A DNA stretch of 64,000 nt from Pseudoxanthomonas sp. PXM03 (GCF_014852005.1 NZ_JACVAU010000003.1:310001-374000); one strand, 5' to 3'; positions 45,282-55,814 are shown, counted from the first letter of the stretch. The notes: generated from the sequence alone by a model not told the origin. Numbers and translations: made by a program.

Positions 45282-48200
45282 TCAGGCGGCGCCGGCCAGG
45301 CGGGCGGCCTCTTCGAGGTCCACCGACACCAGCCGGCTGACACCGGGTTCCCGCATGGTAACGCCACTGAGCTGGTGTGCGGCTTCCATCGTGGCCTTGT
45401 TGTGCGACACGAACAGGAACTGCACCTTCTCGCTCATCTCCTTCACCATGTTGGTGAAGCGGCCCACGTTGGCCTCGTCGAGCGGCGCATCGACTTCGTC
45501 CAGCAGGCAGAACGGCGCGGGATTGAGCTGGAAGATGGCGAACACCAGCGCCACGGCGGTCATCGCCTTCTCGCCGCCGGACAGCAGCGAGATGTTGGAC
45601 ACGCGCTTGCCGGGCGGACGCGCCATGATCGCCACGCCGGTGTCGAGCAGGTCTTCGCCGGTGAGTTCCAGATAGGCGTGGCCGCCGCCGAACAGGCGCG
45701 GGTACAGCTGCTGCACGCCGGCATTGACGCGGTCGAAGGTGTCCTTGAAGCGGCCACGGGTCTCGCGGTCGATCTTGCGGATGGCTTCTTCCAGCGTTTC
45801 CAGCGCGGTGGTCAGGTCGACGTTCTGCGCATCCAGGTACTCCGAACGCTGGCTGGCTTCGCCGTACTCGTGGATGGCGGCGAGGTTGACCGGCTCCAGC
45901 CGGCGCATGCGGCCGTCGATCTGGGTGACGGTCTGCTCCCACTCACGCAGGTCGGCGACCTCGGGCAGCGTGTTGATGACGTCGTCCAGCACGAAACCGC
46001 CCGCGACCACGGCCTCGGACAGCTGCTCGGCCTTCAGCGCGAGTGCCTGCTGGTCGAGCTTGCGCTGCGAGATGCGCTCGCGCTGGGCCAGTGCCTGTTC
46101 GTCGCGCTGCTGGCGCGTCTGCTCGTACTGGCGCAGCTCGTTGTCGATGCCCTCCAGCAGCGAACGCGCTTCCGCCAGTTGGCGGTCGGCGGTGACGCGG
46201 TGTTCCAGCGCGACCTGGCGCTGGGTTTCCAGCTCCTGGACCGGCGAGTCGCCTTCGTTCAACTGCAGGGTGAGCTCTTCCAGGCGCGAATCCAGCTGCC
46301 CGCGCTGCCCGCCCATGCGGTCCAGCGCCTGGCTGAGCGACACGATCTGGGCGCGCTGCGATTCCAGCGTCAGTGCCAGCGCGTGCACGGTGTCGCGCGA
46401 ACTGCGGGCGGCTTCGCGGGCCTGGTCGCGGGCCTCGACCAGCTGGCGGCGTTCGCCTTCCAGGGCCTGCCGTGCGGACTCCAGGTCGCCCATGCGGGTA
46501 ACCGCATCCTCGAGCTTGGCACGGGCTTCGCGCGCCTGTTCGCGGCTGGCATCCAGCGTTTCGACCAGCTGCGCGATCTCGCCGTCGATGCGTTCCAGGC
46601 GGGTGCGGGTGGCCTCCACCTTGCCCTGCTGGCTCTGCAGCTGGCCGGCCAGTTCGGAGACACCGCGATGGGCCATGTAGAGCGTGCGCTGCGCATCCTC
46701 GCGCTGCTGCTCGGCAGCGAGCAGTTGGTCGCGCAGGTGGGCCAGGCGCTCTTCGAGTTCGGCTTCGCGCGCCTGCAGGGTTTCGATCTCGCCGCGCAGC
46801 GACTGGATCTCGCGCTCGCGCAGCAACGCGCCCTGCTTGGCCGCGCCGGAGCGCAGCACGCGCACCCAGCCTGCGCCGAGACGCTCGCCATTGCGGGTGA
46901 TGACGGAATCGCCCTCGCCCAGCTGCGATTGCAGGCGGCGGGCTTCGCCCAAATCCTCGGCCACGTGCAGACGGGCCAGCAGGCGACGGATCGCCGCCGG
47001 CCCCTGCACCTTCGCGGCCAGCGAGGTCGGTGCGAACGCGACATCGCCACGGTCATCCGACACCAGGGCGATGCGGCCGTCACCCAGTTCGCCGAGCGCA
47101 TCGACCAGGGCTTCGGGCGCGTCGACCAGAACGCCTTCGATCAGCTGGCCGAGCGCGCCTTCGACGGCATTCTCCCAGCCCGGCTCGACGGTCAGCTTCT
47201 CGCCGACGCGCGACGCGCTGTCCAGGCCGCGCGCCTTCAACCAGCTCATCGCGGCACCCTGTTCCTGGCCCAGCGCGGCGTGCTGCAGGGTTTCCAGTGA
47301 GGACAGGCGGCCACGCGCTTCCTGTGTGCGCTTGCGCACGTCGGACAGTTCGGTCTGGGTGCCACGCTGCTGTTCCTGCATGTCGGCGGCGCCCTGCTTG
47401 CGCGCCTCGACCTGCTCGGCCAGCGTGTCCAGCGATTCCTTCTGGGTGTCGTGCTGCAGCTGCAGTTGTTCGAAGGCGGATGCCAGTGCGTCCAGATCCA
47501 GCCCGAGGCGTTCGTTGGCCAACGCCTCGCGACGGCGTTCGGCCTCCAGCGACTGGCGGTCGAGGTAGTCCACGCGCGTGCGCTCGACATCGCCGGCACG
47601 CGAGGCTTCCGCCGATTCGCGGCTGTGGGTTTCCCAGCGCTGCTGCCAGTCGGACAGCCGTGTCTCGGCTTCGCGCAGCGCGTCCTGGCGGAACACGTCC
47701 TCCTCGCGCAACTGCTCCAGTTGCGGTTCGGCATCGGCGACCGACTCGCGCAGCACGTTCAGGCGGGTCTCGTCGCCGCTGATGTGCTGGCCGAGTTCCT
47801 GCAGTGCGTTATGGGCTTCGTCACGGGCGCGTTTCAGGCGGTCGCCGAGTTCGCGCTGGTGCTGGATCTGCTGTTCGATGCGGGCCAGCGTGCTGCCGAC
47901 CTGGTAGACCTCGCCCTGCGCCTTGTTGAGCGCTTCGGCGGCTTCCTCGCGACGCACGCGGTCGGTTTCGAGCAGGCGCTCGGCTTCGCGCTGTTCGGCG
48001 ATCAGCTGCTGCAGCTTGGTTTCTTCCTGCGACAGCGCCTCGCGCAGGCCCTGCAGCTTGCCGTCCAGGCCGCGGTACTCCAGCGCCTTCCACTCGGCGT
48101 CCTTCACCCGGCGCTCTTCCTGCAGCGCCTTGTACTGCTCGGCCTGCTTGGCCTGACGCTTGAGGTGCTCGAGCTGCTTGCCGATTTCCTCGCGCAGGTC

Positions 48201-48785
48201 GTTGAGGCGGTCAAGGTTCTCGCGGGTATGGCGGATGCGGGTCTCGGTTTCCTTGCGGCGCTCCTTGTACTTGGAGATGCCGGCCGCCTCTTCCAGGTAC
48301 ACGCGCAGGTCTTCCGGCCGCGCCTCGATGATCTGGCTGATCATGCCCTGCTCGATGATCGAGTAGCTGCGCGGGCCCAGGCCGGTGCCGAGGAACAGGT
48401 CGGTGATGTCGCGGCGGCGGCACTTGGTGCCGTTGAGGTAGTAGTTGCTCTGGCCGTCGCGGCTGACCAGGCGCCGGACCGAGATTTCGTTGAAGGCGGC
48501 GAACTCGCCGCTGATGGTGTGGTCGCTGTTGTCGAAGATCAGCTCGACCGAGGCCTGCGACACCGGCTTGCGCGCCGCCGAGCCGGAGAAGATCACGTCG
48601 GTCAGCGAATCGCCGCGCAGGCGGCTGGCCGAACTCTCGCCCATGACCCAGCGCACCGCATCGATGATGTTCGACTTGCCGCAGCCGTTCGGACCGACCA
48701 CGCCGGTCATGTTGGTCGGCAGGTGCAGCACCGTGGGGTCGACGAAGGACTTGAAACCGGACAGCTTGATGGTGGAAAGGCGCAT
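45282..48785 (-). CDS. smc: Chromosome segregation ATPase SMC
   Basis: 1167 residues. N-terminal ATPase half with Walker A GVVGPNGCGKSNIIDAVRWV, long coiled coil, hinge at about 500-650 (AALGQEQGAAMSWLKARGLD, VEGALGQLIEGVLVDAPEAL), second coiled coil, and C-terminal half with signature LLSGGEKAMTAVALVFAIF and Walker B PFCLLDEVDAPLDEANVGRF. SMC with ScpA/ScpB compacts and separates chromosomes. ATG at 48785 gives MRLSTIKLSGFKSF, the standard start; the frame upstream is not conserved. zipA follows. Confidence 0.97.
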   Translation of the reverse strand: MRLSTIKLSGFKSFVDPTVLHLPTNMTGVVGPNGCGKSNIIDAVRWVMGESSASRLRGDSLTDVIFSGSAARKPVSQASVELIFDNSDHTISGEFAAFNEISVRRLVSRDGQSNYYLNGTKCRRRDITDLFLGTGLGPRSYSIIEQGMISQIIEARPEDLRVYLEEAAGISKYKERRKETETRIRHTRENLDRLNDLREEIGKQLEHLKRQAKQAEQYKALQEERRVKDAEWKALEYRGLDGKLQGLREALSQEETKLQQLIAEQREAERLLETDRVRREEAAEALNKAQGEVYQVGSTLARIEQQIQHQRELGDRLKRARDEAHNALQELGQHISGDETRLNVLRESVADAEPQLEQLREEDVFRQDALREAETRLSDWQQRWETHSRESAEASRAGDVERTRVDYLDRQSLEAERRREALANERLGLDLDALASAFEQLQLQHDTQKESLDTLAEQVEARKQGAADMQEQQRGTQTELSDVRKRTQEARGRLSSLETLQHAALGQEQGAAMSWLKARGLDSASRVGEKLTVEPGWENAVEGALGQLIEGVLVDAPEALVDALGELGDGRIALVSDDRGDVAFAPTSLAAKVQGPAAIRRLLARLHVAEDLGEARRLQSQLGEGDSVITRNGERLGAGWVRVLRSGAAKQGALLREREIQSLRGEIETLQAREAELEERLAHLRDQLLAAEQQREDAQRTLYMAHRGVSELAGQLQSQQGKVEATRTRLERIDGEIAQLVETLDASREQAREARAKLEDAVTRMGDLESARQALEGERRQLVEARDQAREAARSSRDTVHALALTLESQRAQIVSLSQALDRMGGQRGQLDSRLEELTLQLNEGDSPVQELETQRQVALEHRVTADRQLAEARSLLEGIDNELRQYEQTRQQRDEQALAQRERISQRKLDQQALALKAEQLSEAVVAGGFVLDDVINTLPEVADLREWEQTVTQIDGRMRRLEPVNLAAIHEYGEASQRSEYLDAQNVDLTTALETLEEAIRKIDRETRGRFKDTFDRVNAGVQQLYPRLFGGGHAYLELTGEDLLDTGVAIMARPPGKRVSNISLLSGGEKAMTAVALVFAIFQLNPAPFCLLDEVDAPLDEANVGRFTNMVKEMSEKVQFLFVSHNKATMEAAHQLSGVTMREPGVSRLVSVDLEEAARLAGAA

Positions 48786-49061
48786 GCGGCGGTGTCTTCC
48801 GGGCACCGCGACCGGACCGGGCCGGCGCGCTGCCGCAAGTGTGAAGTGGGATCAGCTAGGACGGCCAACCTGTTGATTCGTATGGCAATCCGACCCGCCC
48901 GAAGGCGTGCCAACGAATGAGTATAGCCGCCCCTGCCATGGGATGCCCGGGCCTTCCGGCGCCGTACTCCCGGCCGCTGCTGGCGTACGGAGAGGCCGGC
49001 GCCTGTTAGCATCGCAGGCCGCTTCACCCCTCCTCCCTCACTCATCAACGGTCCCCACTCC

Positions 49062-50264
49062 GTGTCTCTTTTTGCATCCGTCGAACTGGTGCCCGGCGAC
49101 CCCATCCTGGGGCTGACCGAGGCTTACAACGCCGATCCCCGCACCCAGAAGGTCAACCTGGGCGTCGGCATCTACTACGACGAACAGGGGCGCATCCCCC
49201 TGCTCGACTGCGTCCGCCAGGTGGAACAGGCGCTGGCCGACGCCGCCAAGCCGCGCGGCTATCTGCCGATCGATGGCCTGGCCGCCTACGACGCCGCCAC
49301 CCGCGAACTGGTGTTCGGGAAAGATTCGGACCTCGTCGCTGCAGGCCGCGTGGCCACCACGCAGACCGTCGGCGGCAGCGGCGCGCTGCGCGTGGGTGCG
49401 GACCTGCTGAAGAAGCTGCTGCCGCACGCCACCATCGCGATCAGCAACCCGAGCTGGGAAAACCACCGCGCGGTGTTCGGCGCGGCGGGCTTCGACATCG
49501 TCGACTACACCTACTTCGATGCCGCCACGCACGGCCTGGACTTCGCCGGCCTGCTGGCCGACCTGGGCCAGCTGAAGCCGGGCACCGTCGTGCTGCTGCA
49601 CGCCTGCTGCCACAACCCCACCGGCGCCGACCTGACGGTCGAGCAGTGGAAGCAGGTCGCTGCCTTGATGAAGGACCGCGGACTGTTCCCCTTTATCGAC
49701 ATGGCCTACCAGGGCTTCGACAAGGGCATCACTGAAGATGGCGCTGCGGTACGCATCGTCGCCCAGGCCGGCATCGACAGCTTCATCGTCGCCAATTCGT
49801 ATTCCAAGTCGTTCTCGCTGTACGGCGAGCGCGTCGGCGCGCTGTCGGTGGTCGGGCCGGACGCCAACGCCACCAAGGCGGTGCAGTCGCAGGTCAAGCG
49901 CATCATCCGCACGATCTACTCCAGTCCGTCCACGCACGGTGCCGCGCTGGTGGCCGGCGTGCTGGCGAGCAGCGAACTGCGTGCGGTCTGGGAAAGCGAG
50001 CTTGGCGGCATGCGCGAGCGCATCCATGCCCTGCGCGCCGGACTGGTGGACAAGCTGGCCGCCCTCGGCGCGCCGGAGTTCGCCTTCATCCAGCAGCAGG
50101 CCGGCATGTTCTCCTACTCGGGGCTGGGCAAGGCGCAGGTGGACCGGTTGCGCGATGAGTTCGGCATCTATGCCGTGGGCACCGGCCGCATCTGCGTGGC
50201 GGCCCTGAACCAGCAGAACCTGGGCTACGTAGCGGAAGCGATCCGGACGGTCAGCCGCGACTGA
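49062..50264 (+). CDS. tyrB: Aromatic amino acid / aspartate aminotransferase (TyrB/AspC type)
   Basis: 400 residues, fold type I PLP enzyme of subgroup I-alpha. Features: FASVELVPGDPILGLTEAYN, KVNLGVGIYYDEQGRIPLLD, LHACCHNPTGADLT, FIDMAYQGFDKGI, the PLP Lys in NSYSKSFSLYGERVG, and the substrate Arg in GTGRICVAALN. It moves amino groups between aromatic or acidic amino acids and 2-oxoglutarate. The start is a GTG at 49062. TyrB versus AspC cannot be decided from sequence alone. It is divergent from smc and convergent with malK. Confidence 0.92.
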   Translation: MSLFASVELVPGDPILGLTEAYNADPRTQKVNLGVGIYYDEQGRIPLLDCVRQVEQALADAAKPRGYLPIDGLAAYDAATRELVFGKDSDLVAAGRVATTQTVGGSGALRVGADLLKKLLPHATIAISNPSWENHRAVFGAAGFDIVDYTYFDAATHGLDFAGLLADLGQLKPGTVVLLHACCHNPTGADLTVEQWKQVAALMKDRGLFPFIDMAYQGFDKGITEDGAAVRIVAQAGIDSFIVANSYSKSFSLYGERVGALSVVGPDANATKAVQSQVKRIIRTIYSSPSTHGAALVAGVLASSELRAVWESELGGMRERIHALRAGLVDKLAALGAPEFAFIQQQAGMFSYSGLGKAQVDRLRDEFGIYAVGTGRICVAALNQQNLGYVAEAIRTVSRD

Positions 50265-50288
50265 CCGGAACGCATCCTGCTGCAAACG

Positions 50289-50320
50289 AAGAAGGGAGGC
50301 CTCGGCCTCCCTTCTTTGCT
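50289..50320. terminator. Bidirectional terminator between tyrB and malK
   Basis: A perfect 13-bp stem AAGAAGGGAGGCC / GGCCTCCCTTCTT with a two-base loop, followed by TGCTTTCTG on the plus strand. On the minus strand the stem ends in T-rich sequence as well. It lies between two convergent genes. Confidence 0.85.
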
Positions 50321-50337
50321 TTCTGTCTTGCGGTGGG

Positions 50338-51420
50338 TCAGGCCAACCGCAAGCCGGTGTCGGGGTCGAAGAAATGCAGCGCAGCCCCTTCGACGGTCAC
50401 GCGCAACGCCTGGCCCGGTTCCGGCAGGCGCTGCGGCGGCACGCGCGCGACCAGCGCCTGGCCCGCGTACGCAAGGTTGACGAAAACCTCGTTGCCCACC
50501 GGCTCGATCAATTCCACCTGCGCCTCGAAGGCCGGTTTGCCGATGCTTGCCGGCTGCAGGTGTTCCGGCCGCACGCCCATCGCCACGCGGCGTCCTTTCC
50601 ATGCATCGGCGACCGGTGCGTTGCCGAGCGGCAGCCGTGTCCCGTCGTCGAGTGACAGATGCAGGCCGTCGGCCTGGTCGAGCGTGCCATGCAGCACGTT
50701 CATCGCCGGGCTGCCTAGGAAACCGGCGACGAACAGGTTGGCTGGCCGTTCGTACAACGCCATCGGTGTGTCGATCTGCTGGATCTCGCCATCCTTGAGT
50801 ACCACGATGCGCTGGCCCAGGGTCATCGCCTCCACCTGGTCGTGCGTCACGTAGATCATGGTCGCGCCCAGCTGCCGATGCAGGCGGCCGATCTCGGTAC
50901 GCACCGAGTGGCGCAGCTTGGCATCCAGGTTCGACAGCGGCTCATCGAGCAGGAACACCGAAGGCTCGCGCACCAGCGCACGCCCGAGCGCCACACGCTG
51001 GCGCTGGCCGCCGGACATTTCGCGCGGCAGCTTGCCCAGCATGTGCGTCATGCCCAGGGTTTCGGCAGCGGCGTTGACGCGCCGATCGATCTCGGCACGC
51101 GGCGCCCCGCGCAGCTTCAAGCCGAAGGCCAAGTTCTCGGCCACCGTCATGTGCGGGTACAGCGCGTAGCTCTGGAACACCATCGCGATATCGCGATCTT
51201 TCGGTGCCACGTCGTTGACGCGCCGTTCGCCGATCAGCAGGTTGCCGTCGGAGATCTCCTCCAGGCCGGCGATCATCCGCAGCAGCGTGGACTTGCCGCA
51301 GCCGGACGGTCCGACCAGCACCATGAGCTCGCCATCGGCGATCTCGAAACTGGCCCCGTGCACGGCCACCTGGCCGTTGTCGTACACCTTGCGCACGCGG
51401 TCGAGTTGGACACTGGCCAT
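50338..51420 (-). CDS. Sugar ABC transporter ATPase, MalK/UgpC type
   Basis: 360 residues. ATPase domain: Walker A VGPSGCGKSTLLRM, Q-loop VFQSYALYPHMTV, signature MSGGQRQRVALGRALVREPS, Walker B VFLLDEPLSNLDAKLR, switch His in MIYVTHDQVEAMTL. The C-terminal part is the regulatory OB domain of the MalK class (GVRPEHLQPA, VEPVGNEVF-like LIEPVGNEVFVNLAYAGQAL). It most likely powers the permease pair at 59981-61683, which lacks its own ATPase. ATG at 51420 has GGAG five bases upstream. The operator at 51551 lies in its promoter region. Confidence 0.92.
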   Translation of the reverse strand: MASVQLDRVRKVYDNGQVAVHGASFEIADGELMVLVGPSGCGKSTLLRMIAGLEEISDGNLLIGERRVNDVAPKDRDIAMVFQSYALYPHMTVAENLAFGLKLRGAPRAEIDRRVNAAAETLGMTHMLGKLPREMSGGQRQRVALGRALVREPSVFLLDEPLSNLDAKLRHSVRTEIGRLHRQLGATMIYVTHDQVEAMTLGQRIVVLKDGEIQQIDTPMALYERPANLFVAGFLGSPAMNVLHGTLDQADGLHLSLDDGTRLPLGNAPVADAWKGRRVAMGVRPEHLQPASIGKPAFEAQVELIEPVGNEVFVNLAYAGQALVARVPPQRLPEPGQALRVTVEGAALHFFDPDTGLRLA

Positions 51421-51856
51421 CATTGCTCCGGTCGGGCGACGCCCATGGGTTGTATTCGCTGCGATCGGGCCCTCCCGATGGCAGGCATGCCCTCGCGGGC
51501 GATGCGTTCGGCTTCCCTTTCCGCAGGCGGGGAAGTTCGGCTATTCTGCCATGTAACCGTTTTCACAACGCAAGCCGTCCCCTGCATGCTGATGTGCGCG
51601 GGCGGGTCGCACTGCCCACGCACGCCATGTCCGCCACGCCTCCCTGCGCCTCCGACCGCACGTCCTCCTATTCCGGAATGGCGCATACGTATACGGATGC
51701 CGCATGGACGCGCATGCCGGCATCCCGTCGGTGCAGGTGCGCGCTATCATGCGCCGCCCACGCGATGTGGCCCTTCCCCGGCAGCACAGGATCGACCAGG
51801 CGAATGCAGCGGACCCGTTTTGGAAGCCACCCCGCATCGAACAGGATGTTTGCCGC
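51421..51856. other. Divergent spacer between malK and glk
   Basis: About 435 bp. It holds a LacI-family-type operator (51551-51565) and a candidate minus-strand promoter around it (TTGTGA, 17 bp, AATAGC). No gene is convincing here; the frame extending glk to 51704 lacks conserved sequence. Confidence 0.6.
51551..51565. promoter_or_regulatory. LacI-family-type operator (cre-like)
   Basis: ATGTAACCGTTTTCA fits the W-T-G-N-A-A-N-C-G-N-W-N-N-C-W pattern of LacI/GalR/CcpA-family operators, with the central CG. On the minus strand it overlaps a candidate -35 to -10 spacer for the malK-type gene. The regulator is not in the window. Confidence 0.6.
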
Positions 51857-52864
51857 ATGAGCAACGCCGAGCGCGTCCTTCTCGCCGATATCGGCGGCAC
51901 CAATGCGCGCTTCGCGCTTGCCGATGCGGCCGCTGCCGTTCCGCTGCTGGACGACAGCGTGCGCGAGTTCGTGGTCGCCGACTTCCCCTCGCTCGCCGAG
52001 GCCGCGCAGCATTACCTCGATGAAACCGGCGCCACGGCGCAGAACGGTGTCTTCGCCGTTGCCGGGCGCGTCGATGGCGATGAAGCCCGCATCACCAATC
52101 ATCCGTGGGTGATCTCGGTGAACCGCACGCGCCAGGCATTGGGATTCCAGGGCCTGAAACTGGTCAACGACTTCGCCGCGCAGGCGATGGCGGTGTCGCT
52201 GCTGACGCCACGCGACGTGGTCGCCATCGGCGCCGCGCAGTGGCAGCCTGCGCCGTTGTCGGTGCCGCGCACCTACGCCGTCATCGGGCCCGGCACGGGC
52301 CTGGGCGTGGCGGCGCTGGTGATCCGCGACGGCCGTGCGTATCCGCTGGAAACAGAAGGCGGGCACGTCAGCTTCCCGCCCGGCACGCCGGAAGAAATCC
52401 GCATCCTGGAGATCCTGTCCGCGCAGTTCGGCCGTGTATCGAACGAACGCCTGATCTGCGGCCCCGGCCTGGTGAACCTGTATCGCGCGCTCAGCGAGAT
52501 CGCGGGCGAGGATCCGGGCGGCCCGCTGGAACCGAAGGATGTCACTGCGCGCGCCGCGGCAGGCGATCCGCGCTGCGTGCGTACGCTGGACGTGTTCTGT
52601 GCGGTGTTCGGCGCCATCGCCGGCGATCTCGTGCTGACCACGGGCGCGTGGGATGGCGTGTTCCTCACCGGCGGATTGGTGCCGAAACTCCTGGCGTCGC
52701 TGCAGCATTCCGGCTTCCGCCAGCGCTTCGAGCACAAGGGACGCTTCTCGCCCGCGATGGGCCGCGTGCCGACGCTCGCGAACGTGCATCCGCGGCCGGG
52801 CCTGCTGGGTGCGGCGGCGTACGCGGTCGAACTGTTCGGCCCCAAGACACCCGCGCGCACCTGA
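51857..52864 (+). CDS. glk: Glucokinase (Glk, ROK-independent type)
   Basis: 335 residues of the bacterial glucokinase family. Phosphate-binding VLLADIGGTNARFALADAAA, glucose-contact KLVNDFAAQAMAVSLL, YAVIGPGTGLGVAALVIRDG, and EGGHVSFPP. It phosphorylates glucose to glucose-6-phosphate with ATP, feeding the Entner-Doudoroff genes directly downstream. The ATG at 51857 gives MSNAERVLLADIGG; the longer upstream frame is not conserved. Confidence 0.94.
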   Translation: MSNAERVLLADIGGTNARFALADAAAAVPLLDDSVREFVVADFPSLAEAAQHYLDETGATAQNGVFAVAGRVDGDEARITNHPWVISVNRTRQALGFQGLKLVNDFAAQAMAVSLLTPRDVVAIGAAQWQPAPLSVPRTYAVIGPGTGLGVAALVIRDGRAYPLETEGGHVSFPPGTPEEIRILEILSAQFGRVSNERLICGPGLVNLYRALSEIAGEDPGGPLEPKDVTARAAAGDPRCVRTLDVFCAVFGAIAGDLVLTTGAWDGVFLTGGLVPKLLASLQHSGFRQRFEHKGRFSPAMGRVPTLANVHPRPGLLGAAAYAVELFGPKTPART

Positions 52865-53096
52865 GGTTTTGCGCAGATGCGCGCTGCAATGCAACACGCG
52901 CAATACTCCGATGCAGGGACTGGTCTGCCTTTGGTCGCTTTCGCACCTGCGTCAAAGGCGGTAGAAAGCATCATGCCGTCGCCGTCGTTCCCCGCCCTTC
53001 CCCTCCACGCGCTGGAGATGCCGGAAGGCTGCGCCTCACGGCCTCATCTCGCCACGCCATGCAGAATGCATCCCTCTGCAGCCTAGCCCTACGCCC

Positions 53097-55007
53097 ATGA
53101 GCCTGCACCCCCGCATCCAGGAAGTCACCGAACGCATCCGCCAGCGCAGCGCCCCCCTGCGCCGTGCCTATCTCGACGGCATCGATGCCGCGCACCGCGA
53201 CGGGCCGCAACGCTCGCGCCTGAGCTGCGGCAACCTGGCGCATGCCTTCGCCGCCTGCGGGCCCACCGACAAAGGCCGGCTGCGCGCCGACGTGACGCCG
53301 AACCTCGGCATCATCAACGCCTACAACGACATGCTGTCGGCACACCAGCCGTTCGAGCATTACCCGGAGATCATCCGCAAGGTGGCGCGCGACCTCGGTG
53401 CCACCGCGCAGGTCGCCGGTGGCGTGCCCGCCATGTGCGATGGCGTGACCCAGGGTCGCCCCGGCATGGAACTGTCGCTGTTCTCGCGCGATGTGATCGC
53501 GCAGGCCACGGCGATTTCGCTCAGCCACGACATGTTCGACGCCGCGCTCTACCTGGGCGTGTGCGACAAGATCGTGCCGGGCCTGCTAATGGGCGCACTG
53601 GCGTTCGGCCATCTGCCGGCGGTGTTCGTGCCGGCCGGCCCGATGTCGCCGGGCATCCCCAACAAGGAAAAAGCGGCGGTACGCGAGCGCTACGCCGCCG
53701 GAGAAGCCTCGCGCGAGGAACTGCTGGAAGCCGAGGCCGCCAGCTATCACGCCGCCGGCACCTGCACGTTCTACGGCACCGCCAACTCCAACCAGGTATT
53801 GCTGGAAGCGATGGGCTTGCAGTTGCCGGGCACCTCGTTCGTCAATCCCGACCAGCCCCTGCGCGACGTGCTGACGCGCGCCGCCGCCGAACGCGCGCTG
53901 GCCATCACCGCGCTGGGCGACGACTACCGTCCGATCGGCCGCCTGATCGACGAGCGCGCCATCGTCAACGCGATGGCGGCCTTGATGGCGACCGGCGGCT
54001 CCACCAACCACACGATCCACTGGATCGCAGTGGCGCGTTCGGCCGGGATCGTGTTGACCTGGGACGACATGGACCTGATCGCCCAGACCGTGCCGCTTCT
54101 GGCCCGCGTCTATCCCAATGGCGAAGCCGATGTGAACCGCTTCGCGGCAGCCGGTGGCACGCAGTTCGTGTTCCGCGAACTGCTGGATGCCGGCCTGATG
54201 CACGACATCACCACCATCGTGCCGGGTGGGCTGCGCGCGTTCTGCGATGAACCGCGCCTACAGGACGGCAAGCTGGCCTACGCACCCGGCGTAGCCCAGA
54301 GTGCCGACGAGGAGGTCGCGCGTCCCGTCTCGCGTGCGTTCGAGCCGCAGGGTGGGCTTCGCCTGTTGCGCGGCAACCTGGGCCGTTCGCTGATCAAGAC
54401 ATCGGCAGTGAAGGCGGAGTACCGCTACATCGAAGCGCCCGCGGTGGTCGTCGATGATCCGCGCGCATTGAACAAGCTGCACGCTGCCGGCGTGTTGCCG
54501 CAGGACTTCGTGGCCGTGGTCCGCTACCAGGGCCCTCGCGCCAATGGCATGCCGGAACTGCATTCGCTGGCACCGCTGCTGGGCCTGCTGCAGAACCAGG
54601 GCCGGCGCGTGGCACTGGTGACCGACGGCCGCCTGTCCGGCGCCTCGGGCAAGATTCCCGCCGCCATCCACCTGACCCCGGAAGCCGCCCGCGGTGGTCC
54701 GCTGGCCAAGCTGCGCGAAGGCGACATCGTGCGTCTCGATGCGGAAGCCGGCACGCTGGAAGCCTTGGTCGATGCGGCGGAATGGGCGGCGCGCGAGATC
54801 GCGCCGAACACCTCGCCCGCCGCGCTGGACATGGGCCGCAACCTGTTCGCGGTCAGTCGCGACGTGGTCACCCCTGCGGATCGCGGCGCCATGTCGATTT
54901 CCTGCGGCCTGCCGTACCACGACGGCACGTGGGAATACGATGCCGAGTACGAACTGGGCGACGCCGCGCATGCCGCCGAAGCGCCGCATGAAGCCAAGGA
55001 TGCATGA
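53097..55007 (+). CDS. edd: 6-Phosphogluconate dehydratase Edd
   Basis: 636 residues, IlvD/Edd family. Iron-sulphur and active-site regions include [77 protein letters not shown] and a C-terminal [20 protein letters not shown]. It converts 6-phosphogluconate to KDPG, the first unique step of the Entner-Doudoroff path. It lies 232 bp after glk, with eda next. Confidence 0.96.
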   Translation: MSLHPRIQEVTERIRQRSAPLRRAYLDGIDAAHRDGPQRSRLSCGNLAHAFAACGPTDKGRLRADVTPNLGIINAYNDMLSAHQPFEHYPEIIRKVARDLGATAQVAGGVPAMCDGVTQGRPGMELSLFSRDVIAQATAISLSHDMFDAALYLGVCDKIVPGLLMGALAFGHLPAVFVPAGPMSPGIPNKEKAAVRERYAAGEASREELLEAEAASYHAAGTCTFYGTANSNQVLLEAMGLQLPGTSFVNPDQPLRDVLTRAAAERALAITALGDDYRPIGRLIDERAIVNAMAALMATGGSTNHTIHWIAVARSAGIVLTWDDMDLIAQTVPLLARVYPNGEADVNRFAAAGGTQFVFRELLDAGLMHDITTIVPGGLRAFCDEPRLQDGKLAYAPGVAQSADEEVARPVSRAFEPQGGLRLLRGNLGRSLIKTSAVKAEYRYIEAPAVVVDDPRALNKLHAAGVLPQDFVAVVRYQGPRANGMPELHSLAPLLGLLQNQGRRVALVTDGRLSGASGKIPAAIHLTPEAARGGPLAKLREGDIVRLDAEAGTLEALVDAAEWAAREIAPNTSPAALDMGRNLFAVSRDVVTPADRGAMSISCGLPYHDGTWEYDAEYELGDAAHAAEAPHEAKDA

Positions 55008-55009
55008 GC

Positions 55010-55133
55010 TTTTCCCTTCTCCCCTCGGGAGAAGGTGCCCGAAGGGCGGATGAGGGGCGAAGGCCGTCCCGGTGGTGAACCATCCGGACCTTCGTCACCC
55101 CTCTCCCCAACCCCTCTCCCGACGGGAGAGGGG
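55010..55133. repeat. CCCTCTCC-type palindromes between edd and eda
   Basis: Two inverted hairpin units: CCCTTCTCCCCTCGGGAGAA at the left and CCCTCTCCCGACGGGAGAGG at the right, joined by about 50 bp, with the GGCGGATGAGGGG tail. Same family as at 14885-15035 and as the outer arms of the 7010-7790 structure. It begins right at the edd stop and could weaken read-through into eda. Confidence 0.75.
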
Positions 55134-55157
55134 CTCAACCCAACAAGTCGACACGCC

Positions 55158-55814
55158 ATGACCATCCAAGCCCGCCAGCAGAAAGCCGAATCCCTCCTCC
55201 GCGCCGCCGGCATCCTGCCGGTCGTCACCGTCCATACGCTGGATGAAGCGCGCAAGGTGTCCGAAGCATTGCTGAAAGGCGGCCTGCCCGCGATCGAGCT
55301 GACACTGCGCACGCCGGTGGCGATGGAAGCGCTGGCGATGCTGAAGCAGGAGCTGCCGGACATCGTGATCGGCGCGGGCACGGTGCTGACCGTCGAACAG
55401 ATGGAGCAGTCCATCGCGGCAGGCGCGGATTTCCTGGTGACGCCCGGCACGCCGCCGCACATGGCGGAAGCGCTGGCCGCCGCGGACATCCCGGTGGTGC
55501 CCGGTGCCGCCACGCCGACCGAACTGCTGTCGCTGATGGCGCGCGGCTTCCGCGTGTGCAAGCTGTTCCCCGCCACCGCCGTGGGCGGTCTGGCGATGCT
55601 GAAAGGGCTCGCCGGCCCCATGTCGGAACTGAAGATCTGTCCCACCGGCGGCATCACCGAAGACACCGCCTCCGACTACCTGTCGCAGCCCAACGTAGTC
55701 TGCATCGGCGGCTCGTGGATGGTCCCGAAAGGCTGGCTGGACAACGGCGAGTGGGACAAGGTCACCGAGAGTTCGGCCAAGGCCGCCGGCATCGTGCAGC
55801 GCGTGCGCGGCTGA
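55158..55814 (+). CDS. eda: KDPG aldolase Eda
   Basis: 218 residues. The class I aldolase signature is clear: LPVVTVHTLDEARKVSEALL, GGLPAIELTLRTPVAMEALA, Glu of IELTLRT, GTVLTVEQMEQSIAAGADFL, the Schiff-base Lys in RGFRVCKLFPATAVGG, and CPTGGITEDTASDYL. It splits KDPG into pyruvate and glyceraldehyde-3-phosphate. ATG at 55158 is chosen because the frame upstream crosses the palindromic repeat. Confidence 0.95.
   Translation: MTIQARQQKAESLLRAAGILPVVTVHTLDEARKVSEALLKGGLPAIELTLRTPVAMEALAMLKQELPDIVIGAGTVLTVEQMEQSIAAGADFLVTPGTPPHMAEALAAADIPVVPGAATPTELLSLMARGFRVCKLFPATAVGGLAMLKGLAGPMSELKICPTGGITEDTASDYLSQPNVVCIGGSWMVPKGWLDNGEWDKVTESSAKAAGIVQRVRG

Noticed and set aside
51423..51860. Small plus-strand frame in the malK/glk spacer
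   Set aside because: No domain, no ribosome site, and it covers the operator and promoter region.
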